Positions 1 to 11,334 of a DNA stretch of 64,000 nt are shown here, in pieces. Position numbers and translations under genes: made by a program. This stretch comes from Cydia pomonella (Eukaryota; Arthropoda; Insecta; Lepidoptera; Tortricidae): assembly GCF_033807575.1 (NCBI RefSeq), contig NC_084710.1, positions 22,362,357-22,426,356 on the forward strand, read 5' to 3'. Every line of letters begins with the position of its first letter. The stretch's first letter is position 1. Below the pieces are notes generated by a model, which saw only the letters and a list, made by a program, of their open reading frames with translations, had not been told where the DNA came from and ran no database searches.

Positions 1-424
1 AATGTACTGTTGGTATAGGAAACCTTTTGAACACGCCGCGCAATAATAATGCGTAGAAATAGTCATAATTAGTACCTATATTATTATGACTAGTGAACAT
101 AACACAAACAAATATTTACCTATTAACTTATTTAATTCTTCAACTGTTAAAGTATTTTTTCAAGTTTTTTGTAGAGAAATTAAATTGATGCACAGCTCCT
201 GGGATGGCGCAAACTTCGATTACACGCATTGACCAAATGAAGGTATTAAAACGATTTCCAGCTTGCTGGAAATTAATTCCTCAAAACGCTTTTTTGGATC
301 TAAGTTGATTGGCCTACAGGGCCTTACATCTTTTTGATAAGTTAAAAGATTACAGAATAGTTGATATTTTTGATTCGTTATCGGATCCGGTACTTTTGGT
401 ACTGACTGTTGTCTATAACTATAC

Positions 425-710
425 AAAAAACCGGCCAAGTGCAAGTCGGACTCGCGCACGAAGCGTTACGTGCCCGTACGCAAAAAACGGCAAAAAAATC
501 GCGTTTGTTGTATGGGAGCCCCACTTAAATATTTAATGTATTCTGTTTTTAGTATTTGTTGTTATAGCGGCAACAAAAATACATCATCTGAGAAAATTTC
601 AACTGTCTAGCTTTCACGGTTCAAAAGATACAGCCTGGTGACAGACAGACAAACAGACAGTGGAGTGGACAGGATCCCGTTTTTACACTTTGGGTACGGA
701 ACCCTAAAAA
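425..710. repeat. Dispersed element, ccggccaag/ggttccg type (element B relative)
   Basis: One end reads aaaaaaccggccaagtgc and the other ggtacggaaccctaaaaa. Between them lies the sequence that commonly accompanies these ends in moth DNA, with a run of cagacaga-like words and a ggttcaaaagatacagcc segment. Related ends occur here near 18.58, 19.54, 31.1, 31.8, 42.15, 44.58 and 63.35 kb. No coding capacity is seen. It is probably a non-autonomous DNA element. Confidence 0.6.
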
Positions 711-715
711 CTGAT

Positions 716-1070
716 TGAAACAACCTTCAGTAGATAACAGGCCGCTTAATTGCTAAATGCTATCTTCCAGATAACCTTTGGGTAGCCGAGATAGCTCAAA
801 AAAATAAACGACTTGTGTAAGTGATTATATTGATACCCACTGTTCGGGAGGACAGACTAAAAATAAATAAGTAGGTACCTAAAGTTACTATAATAATATT
901 GGGGCCAAATAACATACACAGTGGTTATTATAAAAACTAGTGCCTGAACTAGATTTTAACTCGGTCAAGATGCACTTAAAAACCAACGAAATAATGCATT
1001 CACCTTTTTACATAGTTTTAACAAGCTTTTAATTAATTTGCCCTGTTAGTATGTAATTTAGTTAGTGTGG
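716..1070. other. No gene seen
   Basis: AT-rich sequence without a convincing open frame, splice-flanked exon or inverted repeat. Confidence 0.4.
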
Positions 1071-1250
1071 GTCAAATATTGGAAGTTAAATTTGACCCAC
1101 TTCCCGATTTCCGAATGAGCTAAAAATTTGCATACATATCATATGTAAGTCGGGTGACAATGCAATATTATGGTAACATCGAGCTGATCTGCTGATGGGG
1201 ACAGGAGGCGGCCATAGGAACTCTATGATGAAACAACGCAACCTGATTGT
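1071..1250. repeat. Dispersed repeat, partly repeated at 52.56 and 53.2 kb
   Basis: The left half (cttcccgatttccgaatgag then ctaaaaatttgca and aagtcgggtg) matches 52564-52650. The right half (caatgcaatattatggtaac, gctgatctg) matches 53206-53262. The second copy is split by two palindromic MITEs, so the order of the halves shows they form one element. No coding capacity. Confidence 0.5.
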
Positions 1251-1599
1251 GTTTAAGGCTTTTAGAATTGTCTCAAAGAGTATTATTTGGTTATGGTAAG
1301 AAAGGTACAGTCAGCGATAAAAGATTGTACCAAAAATTAATATCTTGCCAAGAAATTATTTTACGTTGTAACTGAAACAGTTATTTCATTTACAAGGGGT
1401 TATTGTTTCACTCTGTGATATACTCGAAAAGGGAGTTATTTTAATAGGAAAAGATCTTTCTTAGGTAAAAAGTACCTAAATAAGAACGAGTATCGTAAAA
1501 TAACTCTGCATTTTAATGTGACAGAGTGTTATAGTGCCACTATAAACGGTTAGGAATTTGACATTAATCATAGCAACACAACACTTCGTCACTACATAG

Positions 1600-1925
1600 T
1601 ATGTCCGAAGAGCTGGCGGCTTCCTCGCACAACGTATCAGTATTATATTGTACGAGTAGGACATTATTACACAAATTGACTAAGTCCCACAGTAAGTTCA
1701 ATAAAGCTTGTGTTGTGGGTACTTAAACAACGATATATATAATATATAAATACATAGAAAACACCCATGACTCAGGAACAAATATCACACAAGTAAATGC
1801 CCTTACCAGGATTTGAACCCGGGACCATGGTTCATAGGCAGGGTCACTACGCACTAATGCCGTCAACATCCTTGGTAAAATGCCTCAAGGACCTATTTTA
1901 GATTTAAGCTAGTTGTTATTGTTTT
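1600..1925 (+). pseudogene. Non-LTR retrotransposon C-terminus, interrupted by SINE-A
   Basis: Two stretches, 1603-1640 and 1862-1925, read as parts of the C-terminal tail of a non-LTR polyprotein (RRAGGFLAQR-like, then VNILG). They align in order with the uninterrupted relative at 22530-22640. A reverse-strand SINE-A lies between them, and about 20 bp of the LINE is missing at the junction. A dead fragment. Confidence 0.55.
1654..1861 (-). mobile_element. SINE-A copy nested in a LINE tail
   Basis: On the minus strand the tRNA-like head (box B ggttcaaatcctgg) is followed by the fixed body (gactcatgggtgtttt complement, caacacaagc, gggacttagtcaatttgtg). The first dozen bases of the head are missing or altered. 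The insertion splits the LINE fragment listed at 1600-1925. Confidence 0.75.
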
Positions 1926-2296
1926 CTTTGTCTGAGTTATCGTGTTCCGACTCTATATACATTTGAATAATTTTCGGTTAACGACACAGGAAGGTTTCAC
2001 GCTCTTGTCGCGAGTAAATAACTGAAATTCAATTAACTGTCAATTATCCCAAACAAGGACAAGCGAAAAACAACTTTGTAAGCTTCCGGCAGAATTCAGA
2101 GTTGAATGAAAACATTCATGAAATATATACCTATATCCTTTTGCGGTGGCACATAATTAACAATATATTTGTGTGGTGTGACGAGTGCGGAAATGGGGCA
2201 TCTTATGTAGGAAAATATGCAAACTTCAATATGAAATTTCGGTGGTTTGATAATGTGCGGGCGGATACGTTTGTATTATGGGATTTTCCAAACGAA

Positions 2297-2770
2297 TTAT
2301 AATAATAACTCCACGGCCGATTCAGCTACGGCGACTGCTATCAACTCCGTTGCTGTCTCTGGTATGCCGGTATGCGGTAAGTGTCTGACGAAGCCGATCT
2401 TGTTACCAAGGGTTCGCGAACATTGCGGGCATGTGAGCACACCATTTGTGTAGTTATAGTGTATTGCCGCAGGTGGTCTGACTTCTTTATCGTCGCGCTT
2501 GGCATCCAGCTCTGAACGCCGACGCGATTCGAATTCAGCTACTATGGCATTTATTGTAGCCCGCAGCTCCGTTCGTATGGCTGCCTGCTCCCATCGCGGG
2601 GGCTCTATACGACACTTTTTCATGTGCCGCTTAAGCACATCTTTGTACCTGAGAAATTGGCCACCCTGTTTCCGCTTGCCCTCCTCAAGCTCAGAATAAT
2701 AGATGCGCTTAGCCACACGCTGGTCGTTCATCCGCGAAACGTGACCGCACCACCGAGACTGACGTCGCAT
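2297..2770 (-). pseudogene. C-terminus of a non-LTR retrotransposon with zinc finger
   Basis: 157 residues. It begins with an RWCGHVSRM-type block followed by EGKRKQGGQFLRYKDVLKRH, typical of the end of endonuclease/reverse-transcriptase proteins of L2/CR1-like LINEs. It ends in a C2H2-type finger (CPQC, then H and H about 13-18 residues on) as these elements do. There is no RT domain, so it is 5' truncated. Its 5' edge at about 2770-2805 abuts a second, unrelated LINE running the other way. Confidence 0.75.
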
Positions 2771-2804
2771 GAGGTACCACCCATATTATTTCAAACTACA
2801 ACGT

Positions 2805-3685
2805 GGGCACATCGGCTCTTATGCTGATGACACAGCTATAGTGTTCGATGGAGAATCCTGGGAGTCAGTGTTTAGAAGTGCAGAATCAGGCCTCCGCAGA
2901 GTGGCAGTATGGCTTAGAAATAACCTTCTTACGCTTAATGCCAGCAAAACTAATTATATATGTTTTAGTAAATATGACAGTTCGCAACCTAATGTTAACT
3001 TAAAACTAAAAATACACATGTGTAACCAAGATGATCCTTCCCCCTGTGTATGCATTGAACTGGAAAAAGTTAAATTTACTAAATATCTAGGTGTACTACT
3101 TGATCAACGCCTGTCATGGCACATGCAACTCGAAAATGTAAACAATAGAATAAGAAAACTTAATTGGATTTTCAAGATTTTTAGATATATTACTACTAAG
3201 GAACTACTGAATCAACTTTATATAACATTAGCACAACCTGTCATGAGCTACTGTATTACTGTCTGGGGTGGCGCTGCCAAAACAAAATTTTTGGAGGTTG
3301 AGAGAGGGCAACGCTGCCTGCTTAAGGTGATGTACTCAAAACCATACAGGTTTCCTACAAAAGAACTATACGAAATTAGTGACCAATTAACAATCAGGAA
3401 ACTGTATGTTTTGAATACAACGCTCAGGCTACATAAAACCCTAGATTTTAACTCTACTATTGAAACTCGTCGACGTCAAACAGTGTTGCCCCCTTATCAA
3501 GCTATAAATCTATGTTTGGCAAAAGGCAATATAAAGCGCAATCGGCATACATCTACAATAATATAAATAAGCTAATTCATATCCATCCATTACTGTTGTA
3601 TAAGTGTAAGATAGAACTCACAAAATGGCTGAAACAACTAAGTTATGATGATACGGAGTCATTATTGTACCACGTGAATTATTAA
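2805..3685 (+). pseudogene. Jockey-like LINE reverse transcriptase, C-terminal half, frameshifted
   Basis: The reading frame enters just before the RT catalytic motif YADD (about 2819-2833) and continues through the palm/thumb block (VKFTKYLGVLLDQRLSWHMQ) and the conserved LNQLYITLAQPVMSYC region. A one-base shift near 3523-3530 then moves the real C-terminus (YNNINKLIHIHP, then WLKQLSYDDTESLLYHVNY and stop at 3683-3685) into another frame. The 5' part with endonuclease and fingers is absent. The same family occurs at 7919-8725. Not functional. Confidence 0.85.
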
Positions 3686-3721
3686 CTATACGTAATATAT
3701 AGGCTGAACACATACATTAAT

Positions 3722-3756
<35 letters not shown>

Positions 3757-3842
3757 TATACGAATGTATATATGTATATATATACATTCGTATATTCACT
3801 CATATATTCATATATTAATTAGGCTAGAACATAAATCAAATA

Positions 3843-3878
<36 letters not shown>

Positions 3879-4070
3879 AATATAGCTATAAATCTTTCAT
3901 GTACTTATGGAATATTTCCCTACTACTAAGTAAAAAGACTGTATGTTATGGAGGAGCGGGGCATCCTGATACAGGTTCATTCACCTAAAAGGAAGCTCCA
4001 ACCACTTATGTCAAATTGTAAACCTTTACTTTATAAGGAAAATAAATATTTTTCATTTTTTTTTTTTTTT
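3686..4070 (+). repeat. LINE 3' UTR containing (CA)n and (TA)n microsatellites
   Basis: A (CA)n tract at about 3722-3754 begins shortly after the stop. An imperfect palindrome (cgaatgtatatatg...) follows at 3760-3791, then (AT)n at 3844-3873. The block tatggaggagcggggcatcc resembles 8584-8602 in the sister copy. AATAAA lies near 4040 and a T-rich run ends the element at about 4070. The sister LINE has a (CA)n in the same place. Confidence 0.7.
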
Positions 4071-4359
4071 CATATTGCTCTACGCAGACCATCGGATCTT
4101 CAGTATTTTAGCGTAGGCATCTGAGGTGGAATTGATCCAGCATGCGAATATGGCGGCGATAAACGGTCCACGTTTTAGCGGAGTATAGAAGGTTAGGCAG
4201 CACGACTGCCATATAAACGGATAAACAAAATAATGCGGCATATATACGTCCCACTGTTGGGTTGGGGACATCACACACACACCTTTGAATTTCTTCCCGA
4301 ATTTACGAGTATGCAAGTCTCCCTATGATGCTTATGCTCATAAGTTCCGAAAAACTAAT

Positions 4360-4440
4360 TTGTAACCAGGATTTGAACCAGCGATCTCCGGATTAAAAGT
4401 CGGACGTCAGATCTACTCGACCACCACCGCTTCCGTAACG
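4360..4440 (-). repeat. tRNA-like SINE head
   Basis: On the minus strand a box A-like tggtcgagtagatctg and a box B ggttcaaatcc are about 40 bp apart, as in RNA polymerase III promoters. There is no clear cloverleaf acceptor stem or CCA context, so I read it as a tRNA-derived SINE head rather than a tRNA gene. Confidence 0.45.
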
Positions 4441-4734
4441 AAAAAAAAAGAAAATTGTACTAAAATATTCCAGAAAATTTGGCTTCCATTGGATATTTGA
4501 TCTACCCAAACTCGATATGGTTGTATTTTTTCGTCGAGAAGTGCCCTAGATCGATTATTTTTACTCTACTTTTATTTAAATTGGTTATTTCTTTAGAAAG
4601 ATATTGCCATTAACCGTTCAACCCAGATAAGGAACTGGGCCTTATTGGTAATGAGTTCAGCTGTTTTACGATGATTTCCACCACATAAAAGTTGCGAGTA
4701 AATATCAAATAATGATTTATAGTTAAGTTTCGAA

Positions 4735-4830
4735 AAACTCAGTGGTACGAGCAGAGGTCCGAACTCACTACCTCCGATTTGACAGCCGCACTCCTTTCCA
4801 CTCGGTTAGCAGCGCTAACCCTATACTATA
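4735..4830 (-). repeat. Second tRNA-like SINE head
   Basis: On the minus strand taaccgagtggaaaggagtg resembles box A of a Ser/Leu-like tRNA, and gagttcggacc resembles box B. It lies about 300 bp from a similar unit at 4360-4440 with the same orientation but little direct sequence match. Probably a SINE relic. Confidence 0.4.
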
Positions 4831-5740
4831 GTACATATATGGCAAATGTGATCACCCTAATAAATCATCCTATTTTTTTTCTTATGCAGTATTCTTAGGG
4901 CTTTTTAAAATCTTAACCTTAGTTTAAAAGTAACTTAAAAATAATAATTACTCGGGTCCCACTTCACAAACTCCAGGATCTCCAACCTTTATCGCGTCAG
5001 TACACAGCACCAGTACCAAAATCCATAAAGTCCGAGAATACATCACGAAACATTCAAACGAACACAAAAACAAAACACACTTGACGGATTTTATAAAAAA
5101 AAATCACTGACCACTAAGAATTAAAAAAAAAAATACGCAAGTCACTGGCCGCAAATAATTTATAAAGTAATAAACCACTGCACTGTTCCCTGTCCGGTAA
5201 TAAAATGGTAGTGGCCTCCCAATGTCGATAAGTTGGTATCACTTCCTGTGCCCACAGATCCACCTAGGTTTTCAAATGTAACGTTCCCACAGTTCCATTC
5301 GTTTTAGGTCGACCATAAATAATTTAGTTTGGCAAATCAAGTTTTAAGAGAAAAGGCGGGAAAATTGAAAATAGAAGGCGCGAACGGCTGATCTTTAATA
5401 GAATTGCAGCTTTTTCTGCTAATGAATTAAACTCTTCAACAGATCATTTCTGTAAGTAAATCTTTTTAAGAGCAGTTTTATTTTGGAGTAATTAAAACAC
5501 TTTACTTTTTTTCATATTTTTGTACTCACCAGTTAGGGTGGACATTTATTTTTAAGTTTTGAATTATTATTTTTATTCGCGCCTTTTTCAACTTACAAAT
5601 TTATGGAACCAAGCTAACTCTACATATGACAAATTTGGGGATGTCATCATAAATGTCAAATTTCTATAAAATATGACATCTATAATGAACCTTCGACATT
5701 TTGAAATCAAATCCGGTGCAGAGTTAACTTAGACAGACAA
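4831..5740. other. No gene seen
   Basis: AT-rich DNA with A-runs near 5094 and 5126. No open frame with protein-like composition on either strand and no strong inverted repeat noticed. Confidence 0.4.
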
Positions 5741-5841
5741 ACGGCCCGATTTGATATTTAAAATACGTCAAATATTAGGTCTAGATACCATATGTCAGCG
5801 TCAAAAGTAATTGACGTATCTTAAAGTTCGAATAGGGCCGT
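5741..5841. mobile_element. 101-bp MITE, acggccc ends
   Basis: Inverted termini acggcccgatttgatattta and the complement of ttaaagttcgaatagggccg match at about 24 of 31 positions and end in an inner ttgacgtat/atacgtcaa pair. A larger relative lies at 25020-25174. Too short to code. Confidence 0.6.
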
Positions 5842-6037
5842 CTATTTAATAAATTAATTGCATAAATATGAATTATGTTTTTACGATGTGCCCGATGCGC
5901 GGTGAGTACAATACTGAACGCGCGGCGATCGGCCGAATTAATACGGCTTTAGCTACAGGATGTTTGCATATATTCATTGAACAATAGTGCCGATTTCGAT
6001 CTGTTTGGCTTGAGTTTTCGGTCTATTCCCAAGTCTA

Positions 6038-6830
6038 CTTAAGAAGCCGTTATCGATTTTAGTCGCAAAAATGTCAAATTGATAGATTTAGTCGATGAAA
6101 TTGTACACCTTTTGTTCACTATTAGAAATAATAAGTACTGGTTTCTATTAGCACGTCTTGTTATCTTTCATTTTAATATTGTTTTTTTGATATCAGACTC
6201 ACTTAATTAGTTATGATTGTTTTTCTGATGGACGTTTAGGTAAACGCGCGTAAAACACTGATTTTGTCGATCTTATTTGTAAATTTCGTAAAGTTTGGAC
6301 TGCAACAAATGCTAATTTTGTTTTACACGTATCCTGTATTTTTATTATTATACATTTAAAGTAGTGTAAATGAAAGTTAAACGAAATTAATTTTCTCGAG
6401 AAATTACTTCAAAACAAGTGACAATTTCTCTTAAAGGCGACTTAAATAAATAAATAAATATTATAGGACATTATAACACAAATTGACTAAGTCCCACAGT
6501 AAGCTCAATAAGGCTTGTGTTGAGGGTACTTAGACAACGATATATGTAATATATAAATATTTATAAATACTTACATAGATAGAGAATTAATTTCAACGTA
6601 GTTTTGATATTTAAATAATCTGCAACATTTGCTGAAACTGTTCTAATACTTAATTATTTGATAATTTTTTTGATAAATTTTTAAAAACTATTAAAAGGCA
6701 AGACGAGAAGACGTGCTAATAGAAACCAACACTTGTTATTTAGATATTACGTAACAAAAGGAGTACAATTTCAACGACTAAATCTATCAATTTTACATTT
6801 TTGCTCTAAAATCGTTACCGGGCTCTTAAG
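6038..6830. mobile_element. Foldback DNA element with ~130-bp inverted repeats
   Basis: The left arm (6038-6165: cttaagaagccgttatcgat, tgatagatttagtcg, ggtttctattagcacgtctt) recurs inverted in the right arm (6698-6830). The centre contains no transposase and has been entered by a 5'-truncated SINE-A at 6446-6585. Confidence 0.7.
6446..6585 (-). mobile_element. 5'-truncated SINE-A inside a foldback element
   Basis: Only the 3' part is present: the (AAATA) tail complement, the body word cacaaattgactaagtccca and the caacgatatatgtaatat stretch. The tRNA head is missing. Confidence 0.75.
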
Positions 6831-7918
6831 AAATAATGACGTTATAAATGACGTTTATTCTCATTTGAGTTTGATATTTTTGATGTGAGGTTTAATGAAA
6901 AAAAAAAACAGCCAAGAACATGACGTTTGGGCACCTAGAAGGGATTTTTGGTAAATAATCCGAACGTAACAAAAAAAATGGAAGAAACTTCGCACTCTTC
7001 GCGACATTTACGTCCTTTTACTAAAAATATGGTTTAGTGCTATACCTAAATCAAAATATGCTCAACTGTCATTGTTAGGAATCGTTTTTATTGTTTTTTA
7101 TGCCTTATTAGATTTTTTTTGGTCTTACGGTCGTAAAGTTAGAGGGAACAATTTTTCCTAAAGTTTTGGTGCTATATGTTTTTTCGTTATATAGAAAACC
7201 TCTCTAGAGTTTATAGGCCTCCTCCAACTGCTTCGTTTTAACTAATTTTCGTTTTATTGTGGCGATTTTAAGGAATAAACGGCCTTTTTTATTGTTCAAT
7301 ATAATGCTTTTTTATATTATAAATTAACAACGTTATTTATAAAGAGACACTCGGCCCGAACGCGACAATATAATAGTCTGTGTAAGTCTTGTTACACGTG
7401 GTAGGTATACTGTGTGTTTTTTGTCGCGGGTTGTACTAAAAATATGAATAGAAGTGTATGCACGATCATTGACCTTACATTGACCGGTTCTGTTTTTGCC
7501 TCAATTGTTTTTGTTTAATAGAGGCATACCCAGGTATTAAAAAACAACAAATTATATTTTTTTAATATTATTGAACGAAACGAAAGGGTCCACGAAAACT
7601 ACATCGTCTTAGAAAAGTCTAAATTATTTCAAAATGAATTTATAAACTTCCTTATTAGTAAGTGCTTTTACAGTGTGAAAGATTACTTTAATGAAAATTA
7701 TGATTAAAATACTATAATATCTATTTATGTAAATTGTTTAAAGTTGTTAAGTTTTTTAGTTCTAAGTTATCTGTAGTATTAATTTTTTGTGTGTAATATT
7801 CATTCATTCATTCATTAATGTTGCTGTGTCCTTACAGGCCGTCACTTGAACTAACCACATAATATGTACCACCTTTACAACTGGTTTGTGACATGCAATA
7901 AATGATTCTATTCTATAC
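6831..7918. other. No gene seen; (ATTC)n at 7799-7816
   Basis: Strongly AT-rich with many stop codons. The end (about 7800-7915: attcattcattcattcatt, then gtgacatgcaataaatg) looks like a LINE or SINE 3' tail abutting the next LINE. Confidence 0.4.
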
Positions 7919-8320
7919 TATAAAACGAAACTTATAGAGGTAGAAAGGGCTCAACGTAGTTTGCTTAAAGTCATATATTCTAAACCTTTTAGATTCCCTA
8001 CCACTGAATTATATAGGACTAGCGACCTCCACTCCGTAAGAAAACTCTATATAGAAGCTTTGCTTCTTAAACAACACAAGGCCATACAATTTGTGAATGA
8101 CACCTTGACTCAACGTAGGAGAATACCCAATGTTGCTGTAATTCCATCTACCAAATCAAAATTCGCCCAACGCCAATTTCCAACTCAATCGGCTAAGTTA
8201 TATAATTCTGTTAATAAAATACTTAACATTTACCCAATGCCATACCAAAAGTGCAGAGATAGAGTAAGATCATGGCTAAGAACACTAGATTATGAAGAAA
8301 CGGAGGCACTGTTATTATGA
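7919..8320 (+). pseudogene. Jockey-like LINE, last ~130 residues of RT protein
   Basis: Reads EVERAQRSLLKVIYSKPFRF and continues to WLRTLDYEETEALLL and a stop at 8318-8320. Aligned with 2805-3685 it matches the EVERGQRCLLKVMYSKPYRF block and the WLKQLSYDDTESLL end, so both come from one family. This copy shows what the frameshifted C-terminus of the first should be. 5' truncated. Confidence 0.85.
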
Positions 8321-8725
8321 ATCCCACTCGCATACACATTCACACACACATACGCACACACACACATATACACACACACACGCACACACAAACACTCTTA
8401 AAATCTAATTAAATAGTGTTACCTATTGTTATAAAATATTATAGATCCTTAATTGTAATAACACAATTGAATCGGGTCTGAAATTGTATACTTATTGTAA
8501 ATTATAATAGTAAATAATAATCAGATTTGTAAATTGTATATTAATTAAGTTAAGTACAGTTTGTTGTTTTTACCCTATTTCCTAATGGAAGAGCGGGGTC
8601 TCCCGACACAAGTATTGTTATACTTAATGGGAGATTCCAGCCCTTTATGTTATGTGTATTATAAGTTACACCAAATAAACTATTTTGTATTTGTATTTTG
8701 TATTTTTGTATATTTTGTATTCTAT
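8321..8725 (+). repeat. 3' UTR of the same LINE with (CA)n
   Basis: A (CA)n-rich tract begins within 20 bp of the stop (8336-8395), as in the copy at 3686-4070. The block ggaagagcggggtctcccga and a final (TTTTGTA)n-like tail at 8680-8720 close the element. Confidence 0.7.
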
Positions 8726-9360
8726 TCTAACGTCAAAGGCACTTTTAAACCATAATTATACCTGATTAAGTAAAAAATAATGTCGTTTAAAAAAAAATCT
8801 AAACATGAACACGTACATCTTTCTTTATACTCAGAATTCAAAAAAATATATGTTTTGTTATTCACCTGGTTTATGTAAAAAATATAACTAAGATGGTATG
8901 GAACCACGTAAATAAAAGTAAATACTTAATTAGGAAAATTTACGTAGATGATAGAATTTAGTAATAATTGGACCTGGATTGGTATGAAATGGAATGACCC
9001 TGCATATTCCAACTTAAGCTTGGACACTTACTATATGACTAACTGAAATAGACACAGTCGTATAAAGAATGACCCTGCCAACGCAATCTGCATTCAGAAG
9101 CTCGCAGTGGCAGTAAAATCGAAGTCAACTGCAGTTGCGGGTATCATCTATTATGGTTGTCGATGTAGATGCGTCGACTTATACCTTTAGCGGAGTATCA
9201 TAAATAAATTAAAAAAATAAAGAAGCCTGATATTTCATACAAGAAGCATTCATATTAAGTCAGCGTTTACATAATTGAAGTAGGTATGTCAGTTTCTTTT
9301 AATTTCGATTGTTATTAGGTCAGTCAATTTTTACATATTAAGTAACATATTCGTTTTTAT
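8726..9360. other. No gene seen
   Basis: AT-rich sequence without supported coding or repeat structure. Confidence 0.4.
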
Positions 9361-9548
9361 TTATTATTTATTTATTATTTATTATTATTTCCAAAATATT
9401 TGTACAGCATAACAGTATATACTAAGTCACTGCAAAACTACAAACAAATTGAAACAAAAATAGGTTAACTAATAATATTATGTACAATTACTAATTAGGC
9501 ATCGACAGTTTCTAGGCAGGTTACCACACTCAGATATAACAACCACAT

Positions 9549-9830
9549 TCAAACAGTTGAAGGACGTGCATCCATCCTCTCACAGAACCTCAACAATTCA
9601 TCTCGCACTTCGCTCCACCTGCCAGCAAATAAATCACACTCGGGCGCTGATGCTAAGAGCGCATTCAGGAGGGGTAAAGGGCGAACAAGTGGGGATTTTC
9701 TGTGAGACACGGTTCGCGAACTCGGGCCTACAAGTAGACCACGGTCACGAGGCCGGAAATTGACTCTGGTTGGCGTAGGGACAAAAAGACGCAGTAATTG
9801 CGCCACCAGTTCGGCACACACATTTATAAC
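9549..9830 (-). pseudogene. Non-LTR retrotransposon C-terminus
   Basis: About 90 residues in the style of LINE RT C-termini: LLRLFVPTPTRVNFRPRDRG, then LVRPLPLLNALL and ECDLFAGRW, ending in RFCERMDARPS. The 3' UTR probably runs down to the T/A-rich tail (TTTATTTATTATT complement) at about 9360-9395. Truncated, with no RT active site. Confidence 0.7.
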
Positions 9831-9864
9831 AAATGATTAAGTATTTGTAGCGGACAAGAACCCC

Positions 9865-9990
9865 TCATCGGGTGAAGGCCTCCTCCAAGGACTTTCATCT
9901 ATCCCTGTTTGCAGCTATATATTTCCAGTTTTTACCAACTATTTTATTTATGTCATCAGTCCAACGACTGTTTGGTTTGCCGGAGCGTCG
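9865..9990 (-). pseudogene. L2/CR1-like LINE C-terminal fragment with internal stop
   Basis: Minus-strand reading gives a GKPNSRWTDDINKIVGKNW block, then AANRDR, a TGA where the family has Trp, and SLEEAFTR with stop. The RW-DD...W...A-dR--W--LEEAFT pattern is the hallmark end of this LINE group. A separate element from 9549-9830. Confidence 0.7.
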
Positions 9991-9995
9991 TTTGC

Positions 9996-11060
9996 CTGCA
10001 GGCAAACCTGCAGCGGAGTATCATATCGCAACTTAAAAAAATCGGCCCGAACGCATTGTTTTCTTTTAAAAAAACTGTTATTTCCGCAAATTTTTTGCAC
10101 ATGTTGTAGACGCCTTTGAGCAAGGTTATTTTTGGAAAAAATAACCGCGTACGGTCATAGGTACGACGACTGCCCGCTTACTAAATACTGGGTGGGGATA
10201 GTTATTGGCACCAAAACAACTGAAGATGTAACAGTATCCAGTATTTTAAACATGTAATTATTGGTATTGATATACCTAATACAATCTCTCACGCATATTG
10301 ATACGCGAGGTGCGCTGCGAGTCGAGTTAGGATCAATAGTAAATCAATTTGAGATTTTAAACGTAACATCCATATACCTTCAACAAATCTGTTTTTGAGA
10401 ATGAAAAATAAATTACCTGTTTTTCAAAACATGTGATTAACACGAATGAAAATAGAATTGAGCACTGCAGTATTATGCATCTAGCCAATGGAATTATATG
10501 GTGTCAGAGTGAAACGTCAGTAGATATTAATAATTTAAAGAATACAAACTGCTGTCCATTTTAATTTACCAAATACATATTTTTTAAAGCCTAGTCAGTC
10601 TAGCAAATTAAATAATAATTTAGTGGTAAGTAGGTAACTTATCTACCACTTATTGTATCTCCGCCGCATGTATCACACCCTGGTTTTACGATATCCGCTG
10701 AACTTATTCATAAGCGTGCGAACGAAATTTTATTTTATATTCTTATCATTTCGCGTTACTAACTATGCGAAATATTATAAACAATCGCAAATAATGTTGA
10801 AAATAAAATTACTTTTAAAATTTATTGAACAGCTAGAGCCATTTTCAACAACTTTATATATAAACTTTAAAGTAGAAATATTATGAAAACTAAACGTACA
10901 TAAATCTAATCTGTATATATCCATTATGTATATTGTTATTGTCAATAAATATTTTAATATAAAAAAAAACTTTATATAAATGTAGAATCTGTTCTATTTA
11001 GAGCAATAATAAGTATTGCATTGCTAATGCATAATGTTAATTCGCTGTAACTTATGTTTC
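9996..11060. other. No gene seen
   Basis: AT-rich; a frame at 10653-10886 (+) has no protein-like features and is likely chance. Confidence 0.4.
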
Positions 11061-11061
11061 C

Positions 11062-11210
11062 TGCTACCCAAAGGTTGTCTGGAAGAGATCGCTTCTTAGC
11101 GATAAGACCGCCTGTTGTTACCTAACTTTTACGTGTTTTTTCATTTCCTGTCTATTTTTAAATATATGGTGCACAATAAAGAATATTTACTTACTTACTG
11201 ACTTACTTAT
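11062..11210 (+). repeat. LINE 3' UTR end (gagatcgc...gataagaccgcc type)
   Basis: aaggttgtctggaagagatc, then tagcgataagaccgcctgtt and a gtgcaataaagaatatttac tail with (TTAC)n-like repeats. The same tail is at 61358-61495, and a related one on the other strand at 43310-43435. 5' truncated to the UTR. Confidence 0.7.
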
Positions 11211-11334
11211 GATTTAATAAACTATAATTCTATATTTCATCCTAATATACTGATTTATCTGCATGTAACTAACATATTCCAAACTGTTTATTAATTAATA
11301 CCGTTACTACCGTCTTAAAATAGTTATTTGTACA

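Noticed and set aside
9909..10109. 66-codon plus-strand frame
   Set aside because: Antisense of the L2-like LINE end at 9865-9990.
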